This document shows, piece by piece, positions 7,895 to 14,904 of a stretch of 41,266 bases of DNA (position 1 is the first letter of the stretch; the number at the start of each line of letters is the position of its first letter). This DNA comes from Methanobacteriota archaeon. Lineage in GTDB: Archaea; Thermoplasmatota; Thermoplasmata; Methanomassiliicoccales; UBA472. Location of the stretch: positions 1-41,266 of the forward strand of contig JAJFUR010000036.1 in the NCBI GenBank assembly GCA_021372335.1, in the 5' to 3' direction. The translations under genes and the position numbers were made by a program. The notes beneath the pieces are model-generated. The model had not been told where the DNA came from, ran no database searches, and was given only the letters and a program-made list of their open reading frames with translations.

Positions 7895-8164
7895 TCAACC
7901 ACCTATCGTGCCCACTATCTCCAGGACCTGGAACACAACGGTCAGGGAGAAGACCACGAGCAGTGGGACTATGGCCGAGTCCAATGTGGCCAGCACTTTC
8001 TTTGAGCCTTTGCTGGAAGCGGAGATCAGCTCCCGGGAGGAGAGGAGCATGATGAGCAGGATGGCGATGATCGCCCCGCCCGCTCCTATCCCGATAGCAG
8101 TGGTGATGGATACGGCGCTGCTGGTGGCCGCCGTAGTAATTGCACTGACAGATATCACGGACAT
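7895..8164 (-). CDS. Small two-helix membrane protein, function unknown
   Basis: This 89-residue product has a Ser/Thr/Ala-rich N-terminus (MSVISVSAITTAATSSAVS), a hydrophobic segment at about 27-43 (GAGGAIIAILLIMLLSS), a basic loop with SSKGSKKV, and a second hydrophobic segment at about 64-86. I do not recognise the family. The gene is supported by GATATAAAT at 8188-8196 (minus strand TATA box) about 28 nt before the ATG, giving a leaderless mRNA, and by the clear membrane pattern in only this frame. It is monocistronic, between kptA and the DUF2797 gene. Confidence 0.65.
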   Translation of the reverse strand: MSVISVSAITTAATSSAVSITTAIGIGAGGAIIAILLIMLLSSRELISASSKGSKKVLATLDSAIVPLLVVFSLTVVFQVLEIVGTIGG

Positions 8165-8187
8165 TTAACTTACTTTACGGGCTATGT

Positions 8188-8196
8188 GATATAAAT
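8188..8196 (-). promoter_or_regulatory. TATA box of the small membrane protein gene
   Basis: ATTTATATC on the minus strand is centred 28 nt before the ATG at 8164, the spacing expected for a leaderless archaeal transcript. Confidence 0.6.
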
Positions 8197-8270
8197 GGTT
8201 TTTTCAAGCGGTCGCACTTTTGATACTGTGTTTGGACCGCTTCCTCATGATCGGCGGACCGTGCCACACG

Positions 8271-8277
8271 TATAAAT
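8271..8277 (+). promoter_or_regulatory. TATA box of the DUF2797 gene
   Basis: TATAAAT at 8271-8277 is centred 27 nt before ATG 8301, which decides that start over in-frame upstream codons at 8220 and 8247 that would precede the TATA box. Confidence 0.65.
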
Positions 8278-8300
8278 CGGCGTTCCTCGATGTTATTCCT

Positions 8301-9194
8301 ATGTTCGAGACCGCCGATGAACTCATGCGGCGGAAGGGGGCGATGGCCTTCGAGCGGCACGCCCTCTCCTGGACGTGGGAGGGGTTCCGGCCGTCCCTGG
8401 TGACGTATGACGTCAAGCGGAGGGAGGTCCAGGGGCTCTCCGCTCCCTTCCAGCCAGGCCAGGCGCTCGACCTTACCGTCTCCGAGGCCAGGCGCTGCGT
8501 GGGCTCCTTCGGCGACGCAGGGTACGCGCCCTGCATGCTGCGCCAGGTGGTCTCCGGCCAGTTCGACCAGTGCCCGATCTGCGCCTCCACCTGGATCCCT
8601 GTGCAGGCCTGCATCTTCGAGCCCACCTGCGACGGGGTGCACACTGAGTGCAAGGGGGGTAGCATCTGCGCCCGGGAGCATCACGTATATGCGGCGTTCT
8701 ACGGGGACCTGATCAAGGTGGGGATGACCCTCTCCTCCCGCTTCATGGAAAGGGCGGTGGAGCAGGGCGCGGACGCCATAGTCAAGCTCGGCAGCTACCC
8801 CAACCGGCTGGAGGCCAGAAAGGCCGAGAACGCCCTTTCGAAGGCCTTGCACGCCACGCAATGGGTCCGGAGGACCTCCTTCCTGCGGGCCCAGGGCGCG
8901 AGGCTGGACCGGGAGGCGTACCAGGAGAGGCTCGACCGCCTCCTCTCCGCCTTAGCTGGGGTGCGGGTCGAGCCGGAGGCGGTGCAGCCCCTGAATGAGT
9001 ATCCTCTCGCTCCCTTCGACCCTGCCAGCGTTTCCTTCGCCGAGGTGGCCGGGAGGCATCGCGGCGAAGTGCTGGGATGCAAGGGCAAGTGGCTCTTCTA
9101 CCGTCCGCGCGCCAGCGAGGTACTGATGCTGGAGATGGCCCGGGTCCCGTCGCGCTTCATCACCCTGAACCTTGGAAACCATAATATCTCGTGA
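8301..9194 (+). CDS. DUF2797-family protein (GIY-YIG-like core, Cys-rich centre)
   Basis: The 297-residue protein begins MFETADELMRRKGAMAF. A central Cys-rich part (CVGSFGD, APCMLRQ, CPICAST, CDGVHTECKGG, about residues 70-125) probably binds zinc. It is followed by HVYAAFYGDLIKVGMTLSSR and AVEQGADAIVKLGSYPNRLEARKAENAL, which is the DUF2797 signature and resembles a GIY-YIG nuclease fold (YxA..G..KVGxT..R). The family is found in archaea and actinobacteria and has no proven role; a nucleic-acid function is inferred from the fold resemblance only. It sits 43 nt upstream of mmp11 on the same strand and may be co-transcribed. Confidence 0.75.
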   Translation: MFETADELMRRKGAMAFERHALSWTWEGFRPSLVTYDVKRREVQGLSAPFQPGQALDLTVSEARRCVGSFGDAGYAPCMLRQVVSGQFDQCPICASTWIPVQACIFEPTCDGVHTECKGGSICAREHHVYAAFYGDLIKVGMTLSSRFMERAVEQGADAIVKLGSYPNRLEARKAENALSKALHATQWVRRTSFLRAQGARLDREAYQERLDRLLSALAGVRVEPEAVQPLNEYPLAPFDPASVSFAEVAGRHRGEVLGCKGKWLFYRPRASEVLMLEMARVPSRFITLNLGNHNIS

Positions 9195-9237
9195 CGATAT
9201 CCTTCCTTCTCGTTCAATCGGTCCAAGGGATGTCAGA

Positions 9238-10227
9238 ATGGTGCAAGTGCTCAAGCCGGAGGAGGTCACGGACAGATACGGAAGGATGTTCTGCCGTGGC
9301 GTGTACACGTTGGTGGACGAGAGGAACGGGGTGGCCCAGGTCAGGGAGGAGTGCTCGGCCAGGGGCCCGGTGGAATGGGACGCCTGCAACCGCAAGCGCG
9401 CGGGAGGGGCGATGACCAAGGTCACCGTGGAGGGCAACACCATCATCATGGACACTATCATTGGGGAGGGCGAGGTGCGCTTCGGTCCCGCCTCGAAGGA
9501 CCTGGGGGGGCAGGGGTTGCGCTCCCTCATCGTCGACGGGGACAAGGTCCGCACCACGTGGGTGGGCCTTGCGGGGGCCAGCGTAGGCATCGGCGCCTGC
9601 CTCCCCCAGGGCCCGGGCACCATCTCCGCTGAGTACCAGGACGAGGTCCACATCGGTGGCGCCCACCAGGTGGAGGTCACTATCGTAACGCCCAAGCTGA
9701 TGCGCGTGATCATCGCGGTGGACGACACGGACACGAAGCAGCAGGGGGCCTCGTGGTCCATGGTGCTGAAGGTCGCCCGGGAGTGCCCCGTCGGGACGCT
9801 CCTCGAGCATAAGATCGTGCAGCTAAACCCAAACGTACCGGAGAAGACCACCAACTGCGTCTCCGTGGGGGTCAGTTTCGCGGTCAGGGAGAAGGACCTT
9901 CCAGCCCTGCTCGCCTATTTCAAGGAGGCCCTGCGGAAGAACACCTTCTCCCAGGAGACCACCATGGCCTATTTCGTCGGCCTGCGGATCCCGAAGGAAC
10001 TTGAGGAGTATGGATGGAGGGCGAAGAGCGTCATCTATAACATCGGGCAGGCGAGGGACGTGGCCTCCCGGAACGGGGTGGAGGTGGTGGAGATCACTGG
10101 CCGCCGGGGCACCATCGGGGCGGTGGCGGCCATAGGGTGCTTCGACCTGGGCGTGAGGGCGGCGGGCCTGCCCGAGGACTTTGTAGAGCACAGAAATTAT
10201 TTCGCCACGATAGTTCCATCATCGTGA
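9238..10227 (+). CDS. mmp11: Methanogenesis marker protein 11 (C-terminus altered by IS insertion)
   Basis: The 329-residue product matches methanogenesis marker protein 11, found in methanogens and of unknown biochemical role. It has the acidic motif IAVDDTDTKQQGAS at about residues 158-171, as in the TiaS-like ATP-dependent family, followed by PNVPEKTTNCVSVGVSF and a Gly-rich GRRGTIGAVAAIGCFDLGVRAAGLPEDF. ATG 9238 follows in-frame upstream codons inside the preceding gene and is the family-like start MVQVLKPEEV. After PEDF the reading frame enters an insertion sequence and gains VEHRNYFATIVPSS; the original end, recovered from the other side of the element at 11200-11224, was LPEDFES and a TAG stop. 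The core is intact, so it is probably still functional. Confidence 0.88.
   Translation: MVQVLKPEEVTDRYGRMFCRGVYTLVDERNGVAQVREECSARGPVEWDACNRKRAGGAMTKVTVEGNTIIMDTIIGEGEVRFGPASKDLGGQGLRSLIVDGDKVRTTWVGLAGASVGIGACLPQGPGTISAEYQDEVHIGGAHQVEVTIVTPKLMRVIIAVDDTDTKQQGASWSMVLKVARECPVGTLLEHKIVQLNPNVPEKTTNCVSVGVSFAVREKDLPALLAYFKEALRKNTFSQETTMAYFVGLRIPKELEEYGWRAKSVIYNIGQARDVASRNGVEVVEITGRRGTIGAVAAIGCFDLGVRAAGLPEDFVEHRNYFATIVPSS
10167..10181 (+). repeat. Left copy of the 15-bp target-site duplication
   Basis: CCTGCCCGAGGACTT directly precedes the left terminal repeat and is identical to 11200-11214. It encodes the native mmp11 codons for LPEDF. Confidence 0.93.
10182..10205 (+). repeat. Left terminal inverted repeat of the IS
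   Basis: Begins TGTAGAGCACA and ends AATTATTTCGC. It differs from the reverse complement of the right repeat at three positions (A/T at base 4, GA/AG at bases 12-13). Confidence 0.9.
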
Positions 10228-11165
10228 CGAAGCTGAACGATACGAAGATACGCTTCATCTGCAGGCAGATCTCCGCGGGAACGATGAGCTGCCGGCAGGC
10301 GGCGGTCCTCTATGGCGTCAGCGTCAGAAGGGTGCAGCAATTGATATGCCAGTATCGTCAAGGAGGAGAACCTCCCAAGCTCTCCAAGGGGAGGCGCCCG
10401 AAGGCGCCTCCCCTCACGAACGATGAGCGGAAGCTCATCGATACGTACTGGGAGCGGTACCGCTTCGGGTCCAGGCATCTATTCAACCTCATGCGCTCTG
10501 AAGGAGTCCAGATACCTCATCACAAGGTGCGGGCGCACCTTGTGCAGACCGGACGCGTGCTGGACAGCCCGAACAAGCAGAAGAAGCGCAGCCGATGCCG
10601 TTACGAGCGGGAGCACTCCTTCTCGCTCATACACGGAGACTGGCACAGGACCTCGGAAGAGCACCCCCACGTCATCCTGTGGCAGGACGACGCGAGTCGG
10701 ATGATCCTCGCCGGTGGCGAGTATCCCGAGCGGTCGATGGAGCATTCCATCGACACCCTGAAGCAGGCAATGGAGGTGGCCAGATCGTTCAACTCGTTCA
10801 TTTGCGAGGTGAACACCGACCGGGGGTCGGAGTTCTTCTCCAATCATCCGAAGGATGAGAAGAGGACCAGGAACAACGCCGTTTCCAAGAACGGCTTCCA
10901 GCTGTTCCTGGAAGCGAACGGCGTACGGCACGTGGTCAGCCGGGTGAACAACCCGCAGACCAACGGGAAGCTGGAGCGACTGTGGCTGGAGTACGACCGC
11001 CACCGCTGGCGGTTCGCCAGCCTGGCGGAGTTCATCGATTGGTACAACGGCCGCATGCACGGCGGCCTGTGCTGGGAGATCGCCGAGACGCCGGCGATGG
11101 CCATGCAGCGCAAGCTGCGGCCAGAGTGCATCATTGGATTGTTCTGGAGGTGCGTGGAATGCTGA
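10224..11165 (+). CDS. IS481-type DDE transposase
   Basis: The 313-residue protein has an N-terminal helix-turn-helix (MSCRQAAVLYGVSVRRVQQL, about residues 17-36), a linker, and an rve integrase core. The acidic triad is readable as Asp in LIHGDWHRT, Asp in VNTDRGSEFF and Glu in NPQTNGKLERLWLEYD, followed by FIDWYNGRMHGGL. The GTG start at 10224 overlaps the stop of the altered mmp11 frame in a GTGA, so translation may be coupled to mmp11. The gene is intact, ends in TGA and lies wholly between the terminal repeats. The IS481 assignment rests on motif spacing and element ends. Confidence 0.88.
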   Translation: MTKLNDTKIRFICRQISAGTMSCRQAAVLYGVSVRRVQQLICQYRQGGEPPKLSKGRRPKAPPLTNDERKLIDTYWERYRFGSRHLFNLMRSEGVQIPHHKVRAHLVQTGRVLDSPNKQKKRSRCRYEREHSFSLIHGDWHRTSEEHPHVILWQDDASRMILAGGEYPERSMEHSIDTLKQAMEVARSFNSFICEVNTDRGSEFFSNHPKDEKRTRNNAVSKNGFQLFLEANGVRHVVSRVNNPQTNGKLERLWLEYDRHRWRFASLAEFIDWYNGRMHGGLCWEIAETPAMAMQRKLRPECIIGLFWRCVEC

Positions 11166-11175
11166 GAAAGAATGA

Positions 11176-11199
11176 GCGAAATAATTCTTGTGCTCAACA
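11176..11199 (-). repeat. Right terminal inverted repeat of the IS
   Basis: Read on the minus strand it begins TGTTGAGCACA and ends AATTATTTCGC, pairing with 10182-10205. The AAATAATTC within it is TATA-like on the plus strand and could give weak outward transcription toward the prenyltransferase gene. Confidence 0.9.
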
Positions 11200-11214
11200 C
11201 CTGCCCGAGGACTT
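11200..11214 (+). repeat. Right copy of the 15-bp target-site duplication
   Basis: CCTGCCCGAGGACTT, identical to 10167-10181, begins immediately after the right end of the IS. Confidence 0.93.
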
Positions 11215-11224
11215 CGAAAGTTAG
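11200..11224 (+). pseudogene. Displaced original 3' end of mmp11
   Basis: Read in the native frame from 11201 this stretch gives L-P-E-D-F-E-S and a TAG stop at 11222-11224. Joined to the upstream GVRAAG of mmp11 it restores the pre-insertion C-terminus. It has no start of its own and is a remnant only. Confidence 0.85.
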
Positions 11225-11252
11225 ATTATCACCGAGCGGATTGGTAACCTCG

Positions 11253-12035
11253 ATGTCCAATGAGATCACCCGCATTATCGCGAACACCGCCTATCAGACC
11301 TACGAGAAGCGGCTGTTCAAGGAGGTGATGGAAGGCACCATCCCGGAGCACGTGGCGATCATCATGGACGGCAACCGCCGCTTCGCCCAGGAGATCGGAC
11401 TGGCAGTGCATGAGGGGCATGTCAAGGGCAAGGATAAGCTCGAGGAGGTGATGGAGTGGTGCCAGGAGATGGGGATCAGGGTCCTCACCGTCTTTGCCTT
11501 CTCAACCGAGAACCTCCAGCGGGACGAGGGCGAGGTCCAATGCCTGATGGACCTGTTCGAGGAGAGCTTCCTGAGGCTGGCCGAGGATGAGCGCATCCAT
11601 GAGAACCGCATCAGGGTCACCGTGCTCGGGCAGCGGGAGCTGCTACCGGAGAGGGTGATCAGGGCCATCGAGGTCGCCGAGGGCAGGACCAGGGACTATG
11701 ACCAGTACTTCTACAATATAGCCATCGCCTATGGCAGCCGGCAGGAGATGATAATGGCCATCAAGCGCATCGCCGCCAAGGTCAAGGAGGGGGAGCTGGC
11801 CGTGGACGATATCGACGAGAAGGTGGTGTCCAGTTTCCTCTACACCGCGGACTTCAAGGACCCCGACCTCGTGCTGCGCACCTCTGGGGAGGAACGGGTC
11901 TCCAACTTCCTCCTCTGGCAGCTCGCGTACTCCGAGCTCTACTTCACCGATGTGTACTGGCCCGGGTTCCGCAAGGTGGACTTCCTCCGGGCTATTCGCA
12001 CCTATCAGGCCAGACAGCGGCGCTTCGGGAAATGA
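11253..12035 (+). CDS. uppS: Cis-prenyltransferase (undecaprenyl/dolichyl diphosphate synthase family)
   Basis: The 260-residue product carries the family hallmarks: HVAIIMDGNRRFAQEIG (catalytic Asp and IPP loop, residues 32-48), FAFSTENLQRDEGEVQCLMD, YFYNIAIAYGSRQEM and the C-terminal DLVLRTSGEERVSNFLLWQLAYSE split around Arg-x-Ser-Gly-Glu. It condenses isopentenyl diphosphate in cis, making the long lipid carrier for glycan transfer in archaeal membranes. ATG 11253 gives MSNEITRIIANTAYQ. Before the IS inserted, only 28 bp separated it from mmp11, so the two were probably co-transcribed; now the element intervenes. Confidence 0.93.
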   Translation: MSNEITRIIANTAYQTYEKRLFKEVMEGTIPEHVAIIMDGNRRFAQEIGLAVHEGHVKGKDKLEEVMEWCQEMGIRVLTVFAFSTENLQRDEGEVQCLMDLFEESFLRLAEDERIHENRIRVTVLGQRELLPERVIRAIEVAEGRTRDYDQYFYNIAIAYGSRQEMIMAIKRIAAKVKEGELAVDDIDEKVVSSFLYTADFKDPDLVLRTSGEERVSNFLLWQLAYSELYFTDVYWPGFRKVDFLRAIRTYQARQRRFGK

Positions 12036-12046
12036 CTGAGGCGCAG

Positions 12047-12054
12047 TTTAAATA
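12047..12054 (+). promoter_or_regulatory. TATA box of the B12-radical SAM gene
   Basis: TTTAAATA at 12047-12054 is a near-perfect archaeal TATA box about 37 nt before ATG 12088, leaving a short leader. Confidence 0.65.
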
Positions 12055-12087
12055 GCTCCGTGCGCGTCAGCGTGCCAGAGGACAGGT

Positions 12088-13800
12088 ATGCGCAAAGAGG
12101 ATATCATATTCCTGCACGCCCCCAGTGTCTACGACTTCCGGAAGGAGTTCCTATTCTATGGGCCAGTGAGCGACATGGTCCCGTCCACTCCGGTCTTCGA
12201 GATGTACCCCTTCGGCTTCACCACCATGGCTGCCCATCTAGCGAAGGGCGGCCACAGGGTCAGGGTCGTGAACCTGGCGAGCATGATGCTCAACGACCGC
12301 CGGCTGGACGTCGAGCGGCTGATCTCCAGGCTGAGGGCGGACGTCTTCGGCATCGATCTGCACTGGCTCCCCCATGCCCACGGGGCGCTGGAGGTGGCCA
12401 AGCTAGTCAAGCGCTATCACCCGGAGGCCAAGGTCCTCATGGGCGGGTTCTCGGCGACCTACTACCACGAGGAACTGCTGGGATATCCCCAGGTGGACAT
12501 GGTCCTGAAGGGCGACTCCACCGAGGAGCCGCTCCTGCAGCTCATGCAGGCCCTGCGGGACGGCACGCCGTTGGAGCGGGTCCCTAACCTGAGCTGGAAG
12601 GAAGGCGGCACGCACCATCACAATCCCATCACCCACGTGCCCGACACCCTGGACGACCAGGACATCGACTACGGATGGATCGTGCGCTCCGTGATCCGCC
12701 ACATGGATCTGGAGGGGCACAAGCCGTTCAAGGACTGGGACAGGTATCCCATAACGATGGCCCTCTCCATCAAAGGCTGCCATCTGAACTGCACGGTCTG
12801 CGGAGGCTCATGCCAGGCAATGCGCGGGTTCCTGAACAGGCAGCGCCCGGCCTTCCGGTCCCCGGAGAAGCTGGCCCAGGATGTGTTCAACATCCAACGA
12901 TACATCAAGGGCCCCACGTTCATCGTCGGGGACCCGCGCCGGGGAGGCGTGGACTATATGGAAAGATTCTTCAAAGAGGTGAAGCGGCTGGGCGTGACCA
13001 ATTCCCTCATCTTCGAGTTCTTCACCCCCCCGGACGAGGAGTTCTACCGGCTGGCGAGCGCCAACACCGAGGGGTTCGCGGTGGAGATCTCCCCGGACTC
13101 CCACGACCCGGAGGTGCGCGAGGCCCTCGGCCGGAGGTATTCGAACGAGGAGCTGGAGGCATCGATCAGGAACGCGCTGAGGTACGGCGCGGAGCGGGTC
13201 GACGTCTTCTTCATGATAGGCCTGCCCAAGCAGACCAGGGAGTCGGCGGTGCGGAGCGCCGGGTACGCCAGGCACCTCTATCTTCTGGCGGACAAGGACC
13301 CCCGGCTGTGCGTGTTCATCTCCCCGCTCGCCCCGTTCCTTGACCCGGGCTCGATGGCCTTTGAGGACCCGGAGAGATACGGATACGTCTCCTTCGCCCG
13401 CACGCTGGAGGAGCACCGCGCCCGCCTGCTGGCGCCCTCGTGGAAGCATGTGCTGTCCTACGAGACCAAATGGATGACCAGGGATGACATCGCCGAGGTG
13501 AGCTACGAGGCGGCCGACGTCATCAACAGGGCGCGCTTCGAGTGCGGCCTCATAGACAAGGAGGAGTTGGAGTTCCGTTTGAGGCGCTCCGCGGAGGCCG
13601 TGGACATGATGCGGAGGGTGGACGCGACCATGGCCCTCCCCGATCCCGAAGAGCGCAGGAAGGCGTTCCAAGAGCTGCAGCGGAGGTCGGAGGAGCTTAT
13701 GGAAAGCACCATCACCCACAAGCGGGAGATGGAATGGTCCGCGAAGGGGCTCCTGCGGAGCGTGCCCCGGGCCGCCTGGGCCGTCCTGAGGGGCGATTAG
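12088..13800 (+). CDS. B12-binding-domain radical SAM protein (resembles Ta0216 family)
   Basis: The 570-residue product has an N-terminal cobalamin-binding-type domain (FGFTTMAAHLAKGGHRVRVV, then DVFGIDLHWLPHAHG and KVLMGGFSATYYHEELLG with QVDMVLKGDSTEE) and a radical SAM core with the cluster motif CHLNCTVC near residues 231-238. YPITMALSIKGC precedes the cluster as in this superfamily. The later part has FFMIGLPKQTRES and a long helical C-terminus. The pattern recalls the archaeal Ta0216-type proteins of Thermoplasmata; the substrate is unknown. B12-dependent radical SAM enzymes often methylate unreactive carbons, so a lipid or cofactor methylase is a guess from its location beside the prenyl-lipid genes. 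It ends in TAG, overlapping the convergent reductase stop. Confidence 0.82.
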   Translation: MRKEDIIFLHAPSVYDFRKEFLFYGPVSDMVPSTPVFEMYPFGFTTMAAHLAKGGHRVRVVNLASMMLNDRRLDVERLISRLRADVFGIDLHWLPHAHGALEVAKLVKRYHPEAKVLMGGFSATYYHEELLGYPQVDMVLKGDSTEEPLLQLMQALRDGTPLERVPNLSWKEGGTHHHNPITHVPDTLDDQDIDYGWIVRSVIRHMDLEGHKPFKDWDRYPITMALSIKGCHLNCTVCGGSCQAMRGFLNRQRPAFRSPEKLAQDVFNIQRYIKGPTFIVGDPRRGGVDYMERFFKEVKRLGVTNSLIFEFFTPPDEEFYRLASANTEGFAVEISPDSHDPEVREALGRRYSNEELEASIRNALRYGAERVDVFFMIGLPKQTRESAVRSAGYARHLYLLADKDPRLCVFISPLAPFLDPGSMAFEDPERYGYVSFARTLEEHRARLLAPSWKHVLSYETKWMTRDDIAEVSYEAADVINRARFECGLIDKEELEFRLRRSAEAVDMMRRVDATMALPDPEERRKAFQELQRRSEELMESTITHKREMEWSAKGLLRSVPRAAWAVLRGD

Positions 13801-14885
13801 GGGAAGATCGGCCGGCAGCGGATGAGGTTGTTCATCCTGCGGGGGCCGAGGACCCGCATGGCCGCATCGGTGCGCCAGGCGCTTCCGAAGCACAGTTCCG
13901 CCAGTACCTTGGTGTGCGCCGCGGTCCTGAGGGGCTTGTAGACCTGCCGGCGCCATTCCCGCTCATACTCCGAGAGAGGAGTTCCATTCAGAACGTGGGC
14001 CGCAGCTGTCTTGCCGGCGACCTTGCCCACGATGCGGGCCATCGGGATCCCTCCCCCGTTGACCGCCATGACCTGGCCAGCGGCATCCCCCACGAGCATA
14101 GCCTGACCGGCCACGGTGCGCTTCACCGGCATCGCCATCGGGACCACCTTGCCCATCGGCCTTCCGGCCTGCAGCCCCTTCGAGCTCAGGAAAGCGTCGA
14201 AGTACTTACTGACCGGCATCCTGGCGAACTTCCTTGACACTCCCAGCCCCACGTTCGCCCCGCCCGCCTTGGGGATCACCCATGCGTAACCGCCGGGGGC
14301 CACCGTTCCGAAGTACATCTCCGGCACCGGCTCGAACTCCCCTGCCACCTGCGCGGTGACCGCAGGGCAGAGGTCCGCGGAATGGGGCAGCCCGAAGGCC
14401 TTGGCGACGATGGAGAGGGGGCCGTCCGCGCCGACGATCACCTTGGCCCTGACGTCCAGGTCCGCTGTGTGGACCGCTCCCGCCTCCACCCTTGTGACGC
14501 GCTGCCCCGTCAGCAGTTCCGCCCCCGCGGCTGTTGCCTGGGAGACGAAGAACTGGTCCAGACGGTCACGGTAGGTGGTGTACCCGCTGAAGGGCACCTC
14601 GTACCTTGTGCCCTTGGGGGAGAAGATGCGGATGGTGTTGAACCTCAGGGAGACCAGGGCGGGGGGGACCTCGAATATGTCCTCCATGTCCCCCGCCTTT
14701 GGGAACATGGCCCTCATCTCCTGCATGCTGGGCATGAGTTCGCCGCACCGGACCGGGACTCCCACCTTCGCGCGCCTCTCGAGCATCAGCACGCTTGCCC
14801 CGGCCTCCGCCGCGAACCGGGCGGTGGTGGACCCGGCGGGTCCCGCGCCCACCACGACCACGTCGTACCTCAGTTCCTTTGCCAT
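13797..14885 (-). CDS. Digeranylgeranylglycerophospholipid reductase family (geranylgeranyl reductase)
   Basis: The 362-residue flavoprotein starts MAKELRYDVVVVGAGPAGST (FAD motif, residues 9-20), followed by VGVPVRCGE, the central VIVGADGPLS, the substrate motif GGYAWVIPK (matching the PxxYxWxFP pattern of the family) and LVGDAAGQVMAVNGGGI (second FAD contact). It saturates the double bonds of geranylgeranyl chains in archaeal ether lipids. It lies 19 nt downstream of the geranylgeranyl diphosphate synthase on the same strand, so the pair forms a lipid operon. Its TAA stop shares bases with the TAG stop of the convergent radical SAM gene. Confidence 0.9.
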   Translation of the reverse strand: MAKELRYDVVVVGAGPAGSTTARFAAEAGASVLMLERRAKVGVPVRCGELMPSMQEMRAMFPKAGDMEDIFEVPPALVSLRFNTIRIFSPKGTRYEVPFSGYTTYRDRLDQFFVSQATAAGAELLTGQRVTRVEAGAVHTADLDVRAKVIVGADGPLSIVAKAFGLPHSADLCPAVTAQVAGEFEPVPEMYFGTVAPGGYAWVIPKAGGANVGLGVSRKFARMPVSKYFDAFLSSKGLQAGRPMGKVVPMAMPVKRTVAGQAMLVGDAAGQVMAVNGGGIPMARIVGKVAGKTAAAHVLNGTPLSEYEREWRRQVYKPLRTAAHTKVLAELCFGSAWRTDAAMRVLGPRRMNNLIRCRPIFP

Positions 14886-14904
14886 GCCCCTCCCCTTGCC
14901 GCGC

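Larger units (their letters stand above)
10182..11199 (+). mobile_element. Intact IS481-like insertion sequence, 1018 bp
   Basis: The element starts TGTAGAGCACA and ends TGTGCTCAACA. Its 24-bp terminal inverted repeats (10182-10205 and 11176-11199) agree at 21 positions. It is bracketed by a perfect 15-bp duplication of mmp11 sequence and contains one transposase gene. TGT...ACA ends, about 1 kb size, a single DDE transposase and a long target duplication fit the IS481 group. Identical flanks, intact ends and an intact transposase point to a recent insertion and an element that may still move. Confidence 0.93.

Noticed and set aside
7775-8005. Plus-strand frame of 76 codons beginning inside the kptA end
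   Set aside because: It has no recognisable pattern, runs antisense to the small membrane protein gene, which has its own TATA box, and looks like translated non-coding sequence.
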